DNA of 64,000 nucleotides, taken from positions 558,001 through 622,000 of the forward strand of contig JAHLKD010000010.1 in the NCBI GenBank assembly GCA_025526935.1, written 5' to 3'. The stretch comes from Cladochytrium replicatum. Lineage: Eukaryota; Chytridiomycota; Chytridiomycetes; Cladochytriales; Cladochytriaceae. Made by a program: the position numbers and the translations under genes. Of the stretch, positions 33,070 through 44,519 are shown in pieces. How positions within the stretch are numbered: the stretch's first letter is position 1; every line of letters starts with the position of its first letter. The notes under the pieces were generated by a model. It did no database searches, had not been told where the DNA came from, and saw only the letters and a program-made list of their open reading frames with translations.

Positions 33070-34351
33070 ATGATCCTCCTCGACTCGTACAACAAAATTA
33101 TCGAATCTACTCTGAGGGACGCTTTCGAAAGGTGAGCTTCCAACTCCCCGCCCTTCCCAACAACACCCAACTAAATTTCCGGTCGACTTTTGCATTTCTC
33201 GCAATCGCCCCTAAATTGCGGAATCTGGGCAGCGAGCAGCCCGAGACGATCAATGTGACCGCAGCTGATTTCGACGGTGTCACATACACCATCGTGACGC
33301 CTGACAAAACCCGCCCCAACGAGATCGTGGTGTCGATGCACATGGGTTGTTACCCCGAGCTCCAGCGCTACGGCGCGGACGATATGCTTCGAAAGGAGTA
33401 CGACTCGCTCTTGCATTCGGTTGGGTCGGGCGGTGACTCTTCTGCGGACGTGGTGCTCAAGATCGATTCCAAAGCACTCCCCGAGGACAAAGGTGGTCCA
33501 AAAATATTCAAGCGCCATGAAAACAGAGTGATGTATTTTATTTCTTTAGAAAGTGTGGTGAAGAAGGTCGCGCATTTGAAGAGGAACGCCCTCGCGGCGC
33601 CGTTCGAGAGGGCGTTCAACGCGCAGATTGCGGGGGAGTCGTCCGAGTTGATGACGGTGAACTACCGCGACGAGGAAATCTTTTTCGTTCAGGCGCAGGC
33701 GGATAGGGTGACCGTCATCTTTTCGACGACGTTCAAGGACGAGACGGATAGGATCTTTGGGAAGGTGTTCTTGCAGGTACGATTCCTTAGAAGAACAATA
33801 GGGTACTTTATGGAATTAGTTGGAGCTAATTTTCTTCGGTGTTTGAAAGGAATTTGTGGATGCGCGTCGGCAGCCCTCGATCCAGAACGCTCCCCAGGTG
33901 CTGTACAGCCCCCGCGAACCACCTCTCGAGCTCCGCGGCGTCGCAGGACTCCGAGACTCTGAGAATATCGCCTACGTTACTTTTGGTATAACGAAACAGA
34001 TCCCCCCCCTTGTCTTGCAAACATCAAACTGAATGGGGTTTGTTTTTTCCAGTGCTGTTCCCAAGGCACTTTGCGACGGAGGAATTGAGACGCGACGCCA
34101 TCTCGCGCATCCAGATGTTCCGTGACTACCTCCACTACCACATCAAGTGCAGCAAGGCGTACATGCACTCCCGCATGCGGGCGAGGGTCGACTCGTTCCT
34201 GAAGGTGTTGAATCGCGCCAAGCCAGAGAAGCCTGACGATCAGAAGGAGAAGAAGACCGCGAGGTGAGTGGTTTTTGTTGCTTCGGGGGTACGGTGGGAG
34301 CTGAATGGATTGTACCTTTTTTCCAGTGGTCGGACATTCAAGATGCGATGA
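33070..34351 (+). CDS. ARPC2: Arp2/3 complex subunit 2 (p34-Arc)
   Basis: Core structural subunit of the Arp2/3 actin-nucleating complex. Exons: 33070-33131, 33233-33492, 33550-33776, 33850-33985, 34053-34263 and 34327-34351; 306 residues. Family landmarks run in order: [101 protein letters not shown] and [11 protein letters not shown]. The second intron (33493-33549, 57 nt) is a multiple of three and free of stops, so retention would insert 19 residues. Confidence 0.93.
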
Positions 34352-34579
34352 GGTTTTGGAAGCTTGTATGTTGTTGTGAATACATGTAAAGTGGGAAATG
34401 GGTGATCATTGAGTTTTGAGAACGAAATATTTGAAACGATCAACTCGTTTTAGCAAAGCAAACCTTCTGCTTCATGGAACAAACAAGCATCGTGGTACAA
34501 ACAAGAATTTGATATTGCAAATTCTGAAGTCAAAAAACGAACATGTAGCCTGAAAATACACAACCCATTCTGATATGAA

Positions 34580-35347
34580 TCACTTATCAGCCTCACGACG
34601 TGCGGCCCTCCTCGCGTCCATCTTAACCTGCGCGGTTTTCGCGACATCCTTCCACTGTCCACCCAAGTTGAATCCCATCGCCCTCAACCGCCTCGCGACG
34701 ACGGGCGCAAACCCCGCCGTCAGCGCCAACTTGATCGGCACAAACAGCTTGTTCAACGCAAACGCAAGCAACCCGTTCGTGGCAACCTGTACCATCGTCG
34801 GGTCCGCAATCCACCTCTTCAAACCCCTCACGTTCTCCTCCCTCTGGGCCTTCTCCTCGGCATCTTCCTTCTCCTGCTCTGTGATCTCATCGTTTGTGAG
34901 CGGGTGGAAGCCAAGACGGGCTTTCAGGCCCGAATAGGCGGATTTGACTTTGGCCTCGTCGATGCCAAGGAAGGTGATGGCCGCGAAGAGGGAGAGGAAG
35001 GTGAGGGAAGACATTGTGATGTACATGACGATTGCGATGGGGCCGTATTCTTTCATTAGAGACCTGATGCTGCGTTTTGAGGGTTGCTCTGAGGAGGGGG
35101 GAGATGGAGCTGCGGCAGTGAGGGTTCGGGTTGTGGAACGGAAGAGGGGGAGCTGTGTTGCGGTAAGACGATGTTGAGTTTGCACCGAGAGCGTGGTGAA
35201 CGAAGCGGAGGAGATCAGCCGTGTTGAAGCGGGTCGGTTCCAGAGGAGAGTTGACGAAGCGGTTGGGAGGAATCTGCCCATCCTGAGGCCCTGTCGGACC
35301 GGGAGGAGGGCAGCGGAAAGAAATGCAGGTTTCAGTATTGCCGGCAT
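34580..35347 (-). CDS. Mitochondrial DUF1279 (FAM210-like) membrane protein
   Basis: 255 residues. The N-terminal 70 or so are rich in Arg, Ser and Thr with few acids, like a mitochondrial presequence. The DUF1279 core follows: KEYGPIAIVMYITMSSLTFLS (membrane helix), then FLGIDEAKVK, a charged loop, and ATNGLLAFALNKLFVPIKLALT plus PVVARRLRAMGF. The tail is a basic helix (KMDARRAARREADK). Family members sit in mitochondrial membranes and affect mitochondrial translation and organisation. Start taken at the ATG (35347) that begins the presequence; an in-frame extension upstream exists but looks like 5' UTR. Confidence 0.8.
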   Translation of the reverse strand: MPAILKPAFLSAALLPVRQGLRMGRFLPTASSTLLWNRPASTRLISSASFTTLSVQTQHRLTATQLPLFRSTTRTLTAAAPSPPSSEQPSKRSIRSLMKEYGPIAIVMYITMSSLTFLSLFAAITFLGIDEAKVKSAYSGLKARLGFHPLTNDEITEQEKEDAEEKAQREENVRGLKRWIADPTMVQVATNGLLAFALNKLFVPIKLALTAGFAPVVARRLRAMGFNLGGQWKDVAKTAQVKMDARRAARREADK

Positions 35348-35810
35348 TCTTGATGGTGTGAAGCGGATTAGCGGACTATTGTGGATGTTTTTAGGAGGTG
35401 GAAAGAAACGGATGGGAAGGAAAGCCACGTCGACGGGAGAAATGGAACGTGGAGGAAGAGGTGCACGAGGCAGAATATTAGTAAGTAGATGAAGAGCGGG
35501 TAATTCATATGGAGGTTGATTGCTCTGTTTATTATCAACGTATTGCAACACAGGTCATCCAAGGTAGTTGAATACAAAACCGTACAGCACCAGACTGCAG
35601 AACACATAATCAGTAAATGCTCTACAGAAACGCAAGAAATCATCAGAAAGATTGATCACAGGATAACAGATTGCCCTACCGCTCAGGAGAGATGTTGAAT
35701 TCGGACCGGTTCTTTGGGTTTGTTTGAATGCGGAGGTTTGCTAATGGGACAAAGAGAATTAATAGTGGATCCCCCAGCTCATGCATCCCTAATTTCGAAA
35801 TGATCACTCT
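35348..35810. other. Spacer between DUF1279 and OST2 genes
   Basis: No coding signal seen. Both flanking genes are on the minus strand. Confidence 0.5.
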
Positions 35811-36179
35811 CTAGCCCAACTCTCCCGATCTTATTCTTTCTTTTATCGTTTCTTTTAGTCTCATACCGGTCAACACAAAGCTGCCGACACTAGCAATGAA
35901 ACCAGCGAGGAACGCGTTGTAGGGGTAAGTACCGACGATAAAGACGTAGACGAACTGGATGATTCCAGTCAACATGACAAAGACCAGGTAGGCATCGATG
36001 ATCTTGTAGATGGAGGGAGTTTCGTTGTAGGACGAGAGAGCCTTTTCGATCAGCGCAGAAACCGAGGACGACGAGGCAGCCGATGATTTCTTAGAGGGCT
36101 GCTTAGCAGGAGAGGGGGAACGTGGAGCAGCTGTTGAAGATGCCGACGAGGAAGCAGCAGGTTTCACAGGTTTGGCCAT
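35811..36179 (-). CDS. OST2: Oligosaccharyltransferase subunit OST2/DAD1
   Basis: Small membrane subunit of the ER oligosaccharyltransferase that transfers the glycan to nascent proteins. 122 residues. A Ser/Pro/Ala-rich N-terminus precedes the DAD1 core (SALIEKALSSYNETPSIYKI). Three hydrophobic segments follow, with the signature VGTYPYNAFLAGFIASVG and a terminal segment FVLTGMRLK. Start taken at MAKPVKP (36179), because the frame opens upstream only with GTG. Confidence 0.88.
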   Translation of the reverse strand: MAKPVKPAASSSASSTAAPRSPSPAKQPSKKSSAASSSSVSALIEKALSSYNETPSIYKIIDAYLVFVMLTGIIQFVYVFIVGTYPYNAFLAGFIASVGSFVLTGMRLKETIKERIRSGELG

Positions 36180-36634
36180 GTCTGGAGGTGGTGTGCCGAA
36201 TGAAATTGCTGAAGCCACGCTGACATCTGAGACCCAACTGAATTGGTTTTATTTTACGTTCTTCATGAACCAGATGCATTAGCACAATAGTATTGGCGTA
36301 GTGGTAGTAGTGGGAGTAGTAATAGTAGTGGCTCTCGTTCCATTTTAAATAATAATTGTGCCCACCAATTACTCCGACTTGGCTATTTTCCCGTCCTTCG
36401 GCTAATTCACACGTGTCAGTAACTCCTGCTCCGTCCACTTCGGATCGCCTTCCATCCTTTTGCTTCCGTGTTCCCTTCCGAGTCTAGAAGCGTGTTTCTC
36501 TGTCTTCGGTGTGCTGCCATAAATACCAAGGGTTGCCCCAAACAGTGCTGTTGATCCTCTACTTTCTTCTGCACCCTGCATTGTTGCCCCCTTACTTTAT
36601 AGCATCTCATTTCCCTATTCTCTAATACCTAAAA
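36180..36634. promoter_or_regulatory. Divergent promoter region, OST2 / P450 reductase
   Basis: 455 bp between divergent starts of two ER-membrane protein genes. It contains a stretch of imperfect TAGTAGTGG-type repeats near 36295-36330. No defined sites. Confidence 0.35.
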
Positions 36635-39339
36635 ATGACTCAACAAAACGACACACCTGACCTATCTGCCAGCGCTAGCCCTGCGGCCGCTATCGATCCA
36701 AAGGTCGCTTTCGGTCCTAGAGACATTGCAATTTTGCTCATCGTCGCAGTCGCTACCGTTATCTTCTTTGTCGTACGCTCCCGCGGCTCAAAGTTGACGG
36801 CTCCCACGAGCTCGACTGTGAAAACGACAACCACAACATCTACCACCTCCCAAGCAGTAAAGCCGCCGCCTCCAAAGTATCTGAATCACGTATCGATCGT
36901 TTTGCGTCATGCTGACTCGTTTCTTTTTTCAGGAAGCAGAAAAAATCCATCATCGCAAAACTGACGTCTACCTCTACAGAAGACCTCGGAAACCCGCGCC
37001 ATCTTTTCGTTTTCTATGGTTCCCAAACCGGTACCGCAGAGGATCTCGCCAATCGGTTTGCGAAAGAACTTAAAGCCATGTTTTCGCTCTCCGTGACCGT
37101 GTGCGATCTCGAGGAGTACGACTTTAGCGAGATCCTTAAGTTGCCCCCCTCAACTGTCGGAAGCGTCCTCGTTGGATTCTTCCTCGCAACTTATGGTGAG
37201 GGTGAACCAACTGACAACGCCGCAGAGTTCTACGAGTGGCTTTTGAAGGGTCGCGGGAAGGGCGATGACCTCGGCGACGACGTGGAAGACGACAACGAAG
37301 AGGAGCGCGATGGTGCAAAGAACCTGAACTACTTTATGTTTGGGTTGGGAAACAAGACATATGAGCACTTCAACGCCATCGCCAAGAGGGCAGACAAACG
37401 ATTCAAGGCTTTGGGCTCTGTTCGTCAGGGCCCCGTGGGAAGCGGTGATGATGATGGAAGGTATGATTGAAACAATTTTAGTACACTGAAACTTCACACT
37501 GACATGTGTGATTACATTAGCATGGAGGACGATTTCCTTAACTGGAAGCCCAAGGCTATCGAAGCAATAACGGAGTACTTCAAGTTCGATGCGTCTTCTA
37601 CGCAGGCGAAGCCATCTAGAGACGCTTCTCACGTTGCTCAATTTAAGCTCACCGAAGTGGGTGACGCACCTGTCACAGCCGTCTTTGAGGGAGAGCTCTC
37701 ATCTGGAAAGCCTCGATCATGGAACAAGGATGATACTTATGTCGAGAAGAAGTGAGTTCACACTTTACTCGTAATTTGAATCGCAAGCCCGCAATGCTTA
37801 TTCCTTTTTTTTGTTTCAGAGCAACTGCGTTTTCTTACGATGCGAAGAATCCTTTCTACGCACCGATCGTCAAGAGCTCTTACCTTTACAAATCTACGTT
37901 TGACAACTTCAAGTTCCCCGATGTGTCTGCCACCCAGCTTCCACCCAGTGACGAGGAGCGAAAGGTCATGGTTACAACCGACACACGGTCGATTCAGATT
38001 GAGCGCCAGTGCATGCACCTTGAGTTCAGTTTGGACGGTTCGGGACTCAAATACGAGACCGGCGATCATGTCGGAGTCTACGCTGCCAACGATACCCGTG
38101 ACGTACTCGCCCTCGCTGCTGCCCTTCGTATCCCCGAGGACCGTCTTGACACGCTGATCGACCTTGTGCCCGTTAACACCAACGAGGAAGTGTCCCGACC
38201 ATTCCCGAACCCTTGCACGATCAGGGCCGCGTTGACGTACTACCTTGACCTTCGCACACCTATGAAGCAGTACCAGTTTGAGATCCTTGCACGGTTCGCG
38301 ACTAACGAAGGCGAGCGCGAGAAGTTGTTTGATTTCGCGGAGAAAAGGGAGCTGTTTGTACAGGCTGTGGAGACGCAGCAGCTTACGCTGTGCGAAGTTC
38401 TTCAGCTCTTTCCGAGCATTCAGGTATAACTAATTTGCTCGTCCATCATTTTTGAACTATTCTGACTCGAGTTGCTCGCAGATTCCAGTTGCCGTTGTCC
38501 TTGGCGAGATTCTCACCCGACCGGGCGTGCGATACTACTCGATCAGCTCAAGCAGCACCAAGCAACCCAACGTCGTCTCCGCGACCGCCGTCATCGTGCG
38601 CTACGCCATCGCGCAACCGACGCTCTCGAACCGGGTCGTAATCAAAGAAGGGCTCGCGACCTCGTTCCTCCAGCGCCTGCTCGAGCTCCGCTTGCGCAAC
38701 GCATCCGAGCACATGTCCGCGAAAGCCGCCGTCCTCGCGACCCACGTGCCGATCTCGCTCCGCACGTCATCGTTCCGCCTCCCACGCAACGCCTCGCTAC
38801 CCGTCGTAATGGTCGGTCCCGGAACCGGTGTTGCGCCGTTCCGAGCGTTCTTGTGGGAGCGCGTGGAAGCCCTCGAGCGTGACGCCGAGGTGGGTCCAAC
38901 GTGGCTGTTCTTTGGGTGCCGGCACCCCGACCAGGACTTTATGTACAAGGACGAGTTTGAGGAGATGAAGACGAGGGCTGGCGGGGACGACGGGAAGGTG
39001 AAGATTGTTACGGCGTTCTCGAGGGTTCCGGGTCAGCCCAAGATGTATGTGCAGCAGACGATGGCGGAGCATATGGATGCGGTCTGGAGGATGCTGGAGA
39101 TCCAGAAGGGACACTTTTATGTGTGCGGGTAAGTTTGATCACGTTTATTTCGAGTTGTTTGGTGTGGTTAAAATGTTGATTCTTTTTTATTTAGAGATGC
39201 AAAGTCAATGGCGAAGGATGTGAACGCAATGTTGGTCAAGATTGCGCAAAAGGTTGGAGGGCAGAGCGAGGAGGAGGCTACGCGGTGGGTCAAGAACCTC
39301 AAGACGACGGGACGGTACCAGGAGGACACGTGGTCATAG
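36635..39339 (+). CDS. NCP1: NADPH-cytochrome P450 reductase
   Basis: ER diflavin enzyme passing electrons from NADPH through FAD and FMN to cytochromes P450. Exons: 36635-36876, 36933-37460, 37521-37751, 37820-38423, 38482-39128 and 39195-39339; 798 residues, somewhat longer than the usual 680-720. N-terminal membrane anchor (IAILLIVAVATVIFFVV), then the FMN domain (FVFYGSQTGTAEDLA, ATYGEGEPTDNA, FGLGNKTYEHF). The connecting domain has SYDAKNPFYAPI. The FAD domain has RYYSISSSS; the NADPH domain has GPGTGVAPFRAF and FGCRHPDQDF. The C-terminus keeps the conserved Trp (DTWS). Acidic and Thr-rich insertions explain the extra length. Confidence 0.93.
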
Positions 39340-40700
39340 AGGACGATTTTTTTTCTGGTGGTTGGGGTGGTGAAGGTAAAAACATTGGGAACGTGGGGGA
39401 GAGGTTTTTGGAGTGCTGTTCTTTGTGTTTTACAAGCGCATATAAATCTCATCTGGATTTCTCCGCTGTCTAAATTCCGCAACTAACTCCAGATTGGGCC
39501 GAAACAAGCAAGTCATGATGAAGATCAAACAAATCATGATAAAGATCAAATACAAATGAATTTTAACCTGCGAAAGAGCTCGGTGAGCGGAGAATACATA
39601 GCCTATTCGGCCAAATCCGAATCGGCGCGACAGGGCATAATGTAGGGAGGTACCTGCCTTATATCGTCAAACCACATTTGGACCGAGGAACTATTTACAT
39701 GTAACTATTCAAGACATTGCCAAATCCGATACCATCAATTAGCTTCAATCATTTGATTGAAATCTTAGTATTAAGAATGCAGGACTGTTCTACATATTTG
39801 GAGACAACAATGAATAATTTGACAGGAAAGCCAAAACGACAGTATCCTAGAAACCAGCTGGTGTGGCATTGCCATGATCAGTATGCAATTCAACATTGAT
39901 ACCACCTAGCAGAACTCAATTGATCAGTATTTTCTGCGTCAACCGTCAAGTACTTTTCTCCTGGAACCCGTTACACCAGTCAAATCACAACATTCAACAG
40001 GGGTACCCATGGCTGTGAACAATGCTATGCAATCTTCCAGTCTTGCTATCCAATCACAACCTCTTCCTTTGCAAGCCAGGAGCAAGACCGCAGTGTGGCG
40101 AATATCAGCATTGCAGGGACCATTTCTCAACTTTCAGCAGAAACTGAATTGTATATCCAAACTTTGGTACTGGAGCACCTAATGGAAGTACTCGTCAATC
40201 CAAACTCAGTAAATCAGCATGGGCGTCTGAACCGGAGATCAATACCGTTCCAGCTGTGCCTCAGCAACTACTGAACTTTCTTGCCGCCATCTCCAAGGAG
40301 AGGGAGACACTATATATTCTTTCAACCCTGGAAGGTTTCTTCACAGCTCTTGTCGGCTTTCTCAATCAGAATCCCTTAGTGGGTTGTTTGCTCAACATTT
40401 TTGGACTACCAGACATAGTTCCAGCTGTGTGCCCTGTATTGAAACATCTCGCAACAACCACCATACTCCTTTGCGACCTGCTTTCTAGTCTTCCGGCCCC
40501 AGGAGCTGAATCCCATTCAACGTGCAAGATTGGATCCAGACAGGGTTCCCATTACTCCCAATTGCAAAATCAAACCCATGCTGCATGAAATCCTTCCGTG
40601 CGATCTGCAATTCTGTTCTTGGTGAAGCTGGTGGAGATTTGGAATCTTAGGAAGTTGCGAAGTAAGGGTGTTTCTAGGAGGCAAGGAGGAGAATACAGAA
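39340..40700. other. Repeat-poor spacer, no gene recognised
   Basis: A/T-rich. At 40480-40600 a plus-strand stretch with a coding look (LNPIQRARLDPDRVPITPN) has no start, no splice context and stops on both sides. Not assigned. Confidence 0.35.
40693..40700. repeat. Target-site duplication, left copy
   Basis: ATACAGAA, exact copy at 43261-43268. Confidence 0.85.
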
Positions 40701-43260
40701 TAAGGATCGGCGGGTTTTAGGGTCTTTCGGGTCGGGTCCGGGTCCATTGACTAAATGTACCCGACCCGAGTGCCGGGTTTTCATGGAAAATTTTCGGGTC
40801 GGATCCGGGTCGGGTATCGGGTCCAGTAGGAAAACCTTCTCGGGTCAAAAGTCAGACCCGAGTAAAACCCGATGTGATAGAGAATCTAAAACGAAGCTAT
40901 TGTTCTTTCTGTCCACGCGGACACTTTCCAAGAAGACGCAATATAAGTTTTGTATGTATCAAACAATTTTGCATCACAACGGACATCAAGGCATGTATTT
41001 TCTGTCCACCCGGACACTTTCTCAACTCATTGACGGTACTTCAGTGATCTCTATCAAGTACAGCTAACCTCTCTATCAATTTTACTAGCAATAAGATTCT
41101 GTCCACCCGGACAGAATCCTCTCTATCAATGTTACTAGCCAGTTTCTTCCCTAGCTTATTATTATTTTCAGATCGGGTAGAAAACTATAGTGTCAGGGAA
41201 GTATTATAGCATACATTCCTGTAACATTCCGGCTAAGAACACCGGGCCAGTATCTTCCCACGACAAACAGTACAAACACCATGCCTCGAACTACAAAGAA
41301 GCGAGCGTTAAAACAATCCAGACCATCATCTGAAAGAGAATCAAGTGCAGAACCTGTGACTGCACCTGAAACATCTCTGGCATCGGGTTCTGAAGTGGAA
41401 GAAGCAGAAGTTGGCCTTGATGTCAAATCGACAGATATCAAATCGACAGCTCCTTCAAAGAAACCGGCGCGAAGTGGTACTAAAGGGGATGCTGACTATT
41501 TGCTCATCGACGGACTCTGTCCTGCTTCAGACATACGACTTTGGTATCGAAAATTCAAAGCGAGCGGCCACAGCTACGACTCGGAGGACTTCATCAGCAA
41601 CTGTCAAACAAATCGTGATGAATGCGGCCCAAGATTTGTTCTTCAAGGGTTGATTGACCGACTTAACTCTGACAGCAAGCTAGTTCGTCAAGCCCTGAAC
41701 GAAATTCACGATGAATGCAGTGGACGAACGGAGTTCATAACAGCAGCAAACGCCTATCGTATGGAGTGCTTGAAAAGCTCTTCCTTTCAGAAGGAAACAA
41801 CATTTCTGGACTTTTACAGGCGGCAGGGACACAAGTACGGCATTTACAGAGGAATGCCCGTCACTGCAAAGGTTGACGAGTTCCAAGCGACCATCAAACG
41901 AGCAGATGAGGACCGTGAAAGGACAAAACAGGTCCTCAAACAGTCAGAACGACTGTTGAACATGACAAAAGATCTTGAAGAGACTGCAATGAACGAGAGA
42001 AGGACCCGCATCGCAGCAGAAGTGCGAGAGAAGGCTCTCATTGATGAATTGGGCAGGGCGGGTGCATTGATTCAGCACGGCGAGCACGAAGAGCTAGCAA
42101 GATTCAGGGAGATCACCGCTGCAATGGAAAGGGAGAAGCAGGCAACTTCCCAGGAGATTTCACAATGGAAATCACGTGTGACCGCCCTGGAGGGAGAGCT
42201 TGCTGCTCTGAAACGACAGGCTGGTCATTCAGAAGCTGCAGCACCTGCGGCGCCAACATCAACAGGCGGCCTAATAAGCATATCGTCGGCTATCAAGGGG
42301 ATTGGTAGAATTCCGAAGGTACATCGAACCAGTTGTCCAACGAGTTCCCTTGCATTGCTTAGCCTGCAGCAGCATCGTCGTACGGCTATCCTTTTGGTGA
42401 AAGAGATCCAGGGTATCTGCTTCCAGATGCATAAGATCAATGAGGTTTTTTATGACCTTAAATTGCCGTCTCTTCCACCATCAATCAAGTACGTCAATGT
42501 AAACTACGAAGTCCTCTCCCGAAATGAGTTTTTACGGCCCATATTTGTTGAATCAGACGACCGCTCAAGCCGAATATCAACTTCAAGTAGCAGTTCTCGG
42601 AGCAGCCTTACTCTTCTTAGGGTGCACATTTTGCTCGGAAACTGGATACGGCACAATAATTCGCTAAGTACGTCTGCCACTATCTATCGCATGTTCAGGG
42701 CATTAGTGGATGCATATCCTTCTGAGTGGCTAAGGTTCTGGACGGCATACATCGGGCATCTTTCGTCCATAACGCTCCCTGAGGTGGATTGGAAACCTTG
42801 GAAGACAGGTTTAGCCAAGGATTTCATGCTTTCAAATGACGACATTGATCGGTTCATCAGGACTGGGTTGGCGAAGGACGTAACCAGTGGTGGATGGGAC
42901 TCTGACGATATGAACCAGATACAGAAGCTGATTTGGGCTGTTCCACCTATCAACTTGTGATTGCTCAGTGGAGTTTTGTTTCTTTTAACGATAGTGTTTC
43001 TAAAATACACACTGTCCACACAGACACAAAGTGTTCATGTAAATATCCGTGGTCTAACTCAAAATTCAATCAATCCTCTCCTGGGCAGCAAAAACCCGGC
43101 GGGTCAGGGTCGGGTACGGGTTTCAACCACTTCGGGTCCGGGTATTCCCTTTGTACCCGTCAGTGACCCTGCGGGTCCCCAGACAAACACGACCCGACCC
43201 AAAGGGTTTGGTGCGGGTCGCCACTGAAACCCGGACCCGACCCGGACCCGCCGAACCTTA
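40701..43260. mobile_element. Compact hAT-like element carrying one intact orphan ORF
   Basis: 2560 bp. The ends are inverted repeats TAAGG(A/T)TCGGCGGGT and are flanked by a perfect 8-bp duplication ATACAGAA (40693-40700 and 43261-43268). An 8-bp duplication fits the hAT superfamily. G-rich repeats of GGGTCGGGTCC type fill the outer 170 bp of each end. Compared with the long copy at 14295-24152 it lacks the transposase. At 41097-41120 a forward and a reversed TTCTGTCCACCCGG motif are fused, marking where the deletion happened. It must have been moved by a transposase supplied elsewhere. Confidence 0.8.
41281..42960 (+). CDS. Orphan coiled-coil protein of a hAT-like element
   Basis: 559 residues, uninterrupted. 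The N-terminus (1-75) is basic and Ser/Thr-rich (MPRTTKKRALKQ). Residues about 80-200 form a compact conserved domain (DADYLLIDGLCPASDIRLWYRKF ... DFYRRQGHKYGIYRG). About 205-320 is a long charged coiled coil. The C-terminal domain contains IKGIGRIPKVH, LPSLPPSIKYVNVNYEVLSRNEFLRPIF, YPSEWLRFWTAYIGHLSS and a Trp-rich end (VDWKPWKTGLAKDFML). It has no DDE triad, zinc finger, helicase or other motif that I recognise. A broken homologue lies downstream of the hAT transposase at 22174-23852. A role as second transposition protein or accessory cargo is inference only. Confidence 0.6.
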   Translation: MPRTTKKRALKQSRPSSERESSAEPVTAPETSLASGSEVEEAEVGLDVKSTDIKSTAPSKKPARSGTKGDADYLLIDGLCPASDIRLWYRKFKASGHSYDSEDFISNCQTNRDECGPRFVLQGLIDRLNSDSKLVRQALNEIHDECSGRTEFITAANAYRMECLKSSSFQKETTFLDFYRRQGHKYGIYRGMPVTAKVDEFQATIKRADEDRERTKQVLKQSERLLNMTKDLEETAMNERRTRIAAEVREKALIDELGRAGALIQHGEHEELARFREITAAMEREKQATSQEISQWKSRVTALEGELAALKRQAGHSEAAAPAAPTSTGGLISISSAIKGIGRIPKVHRTSCPTSSLALLSLQQHRRTAILLVKEIQGICFQMHKINEVFYDLKLPSLPPSIKYVNVNYEVLSRNEFLRPIFVESDDRSSRISTSSSSSRSSLTLLRVHILLGNWIRHNNSLSTSATIYRMFRALVDAYPSEWLRFWTAYIGHLSSITLPEVDWKPWKTGLAKDFMLSNDDIDRFIRTGLAKDVTSGGWDSDDMNQIQKLIWAVPPINL

Positions 43261-43268
43261 ATACAGAA
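43261..43268. repeat. Target-site duplication, right copy
   Basis: ATACAGAA, exact copy of 40693-40700. Confidence 0.85.
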
Positions 43269-43996
43269 GTGTGTGAATAACTTGGTGTTAAAAACTAGCA
43301 TATCAGACTGTTTGCTATATGGGTTATCCTTTGGGTTGTCTTTTTTCTCTTTGACCTGAGAGTTTTTTTGTCAATCCCTCTTCATTCTTATTTATGGACT
43401 TGTATTTCATGTATTTATATCCATGTTTGGCAGGTCCTGTGTGGAGTGATCTTGGCATTTAGTGGGGAATGTGGTGTGGCTTGGTCCTTTGAGTTGATGT
43501 GACCAATGTCTTTGACCACAGGTATGCCCACACGCACTGTTCACTTGAATATAGGAGTTGATGTGACCAATGTCTTTGACCACAGCATTCCCTGGTTGCC
43601 TGACCAGCTTGGGTGTAGTGTACAGCCTGTCGGAGTATTAGGCATATACACACCTGGGAGAACAGGTACTGGGCCAAGAGACGGAACCTGGAGCTGTTGT
43701 GCTAGCTACAGTACAGCTAAAGACGCCCTACCGCTGCCAGGAGAAGCCCTTGGTTTTTAACACTTGGTGATCAATTTCACGTGTGCAGATCTGTAGCCTT
43801 GCTTGTTCCAGGTGGTGTCGTTTGAGGTGCCGAAGATGGAGAGGCAGGATGAGCTGATGCTGCTCGTGTTTCCTGTGGAGAAGAACTTGAAAACAAAGAA
43901 GACGGCAATACTGTTGGTGTTTTTGCAATCCATTCAAACAAAGAAAACTTGTGGAAAGAGTTGAAATATCGAAATATCTACATACCTTTCTGTAAC
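43269..43996. other. Spacer with a short direct duplication
   Basis: GTTGATGTGACCAATGTCTT, continuing into TGACCACA, occurs at 43494 and again at 43557. No gene recognised. Confidence 0.4.
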
Positions 43997-44224
43997 CTAC
44001 ATACTTTCAAGAAGCTCAGCAAATGTGGCTCTTTTCAATGAGACCTCGTTCATAAACGAACCGTCATCAGCACATTCATAAAACTTATACCATGGGCTGT
44101 TGGATGTTGATTCAAGTGCCTGAGACAGCAGGCGATGTCGATTCAGTATGATCCCACACGGTAAAGAAGGTGGGATGTGTTGGCCAGCTCTTGATGTTCC
44201 TCCTCCTCCAACACAGTTGCACAA
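43997..44224 (-). pseudogene. Possible PIF/Harbinger transposase N-terminal fragment
   Basis: Minus-strand peptide SPWYKFYECADDGSFMNEV followed by SLKRATFAELLESM. This resembles the start of DDE_Tnp_4 (Harbinger-like) transposases, where a Trp/Tyr-rich segment precedes (S/T)F(L/M)...L.R.(A/T)F..LL. Nothing of the catalytic core was found nearby. Confidence 0.35.
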
Positions 44225-44519
44225 ATGATGAACTGCATGGATTGGTTTGGTGCCAAATTTGTAAATATTAAATTATTTAGACCTGATTATAACTTGGGGT
44301 TTCGGAGGACACCCAATAGTCTTGAGCCCTGCACCATCGAGATTTAGGCTGCCAAGTGAGTTAAGAAGCAACTCAGTAAAGACCATTAGCTCTGGTAAAG
44401 AAAATGTCTGTGCTTAATAGCTGGTCGTAGAAGGTAGTCTCACAGTGATTGAGAAAATCCGGCCTTATGGTGGCATAAGTTATTCCTTTTACGTGTACGG
44501 TAGATCTCTTTCGAAGGGT

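Noticed and set aside
34944-35492. Arg/Gly-rich plus-strand open frames
   Set aside because: Antisense of the DUF1279 gene, which has clear family motifs.
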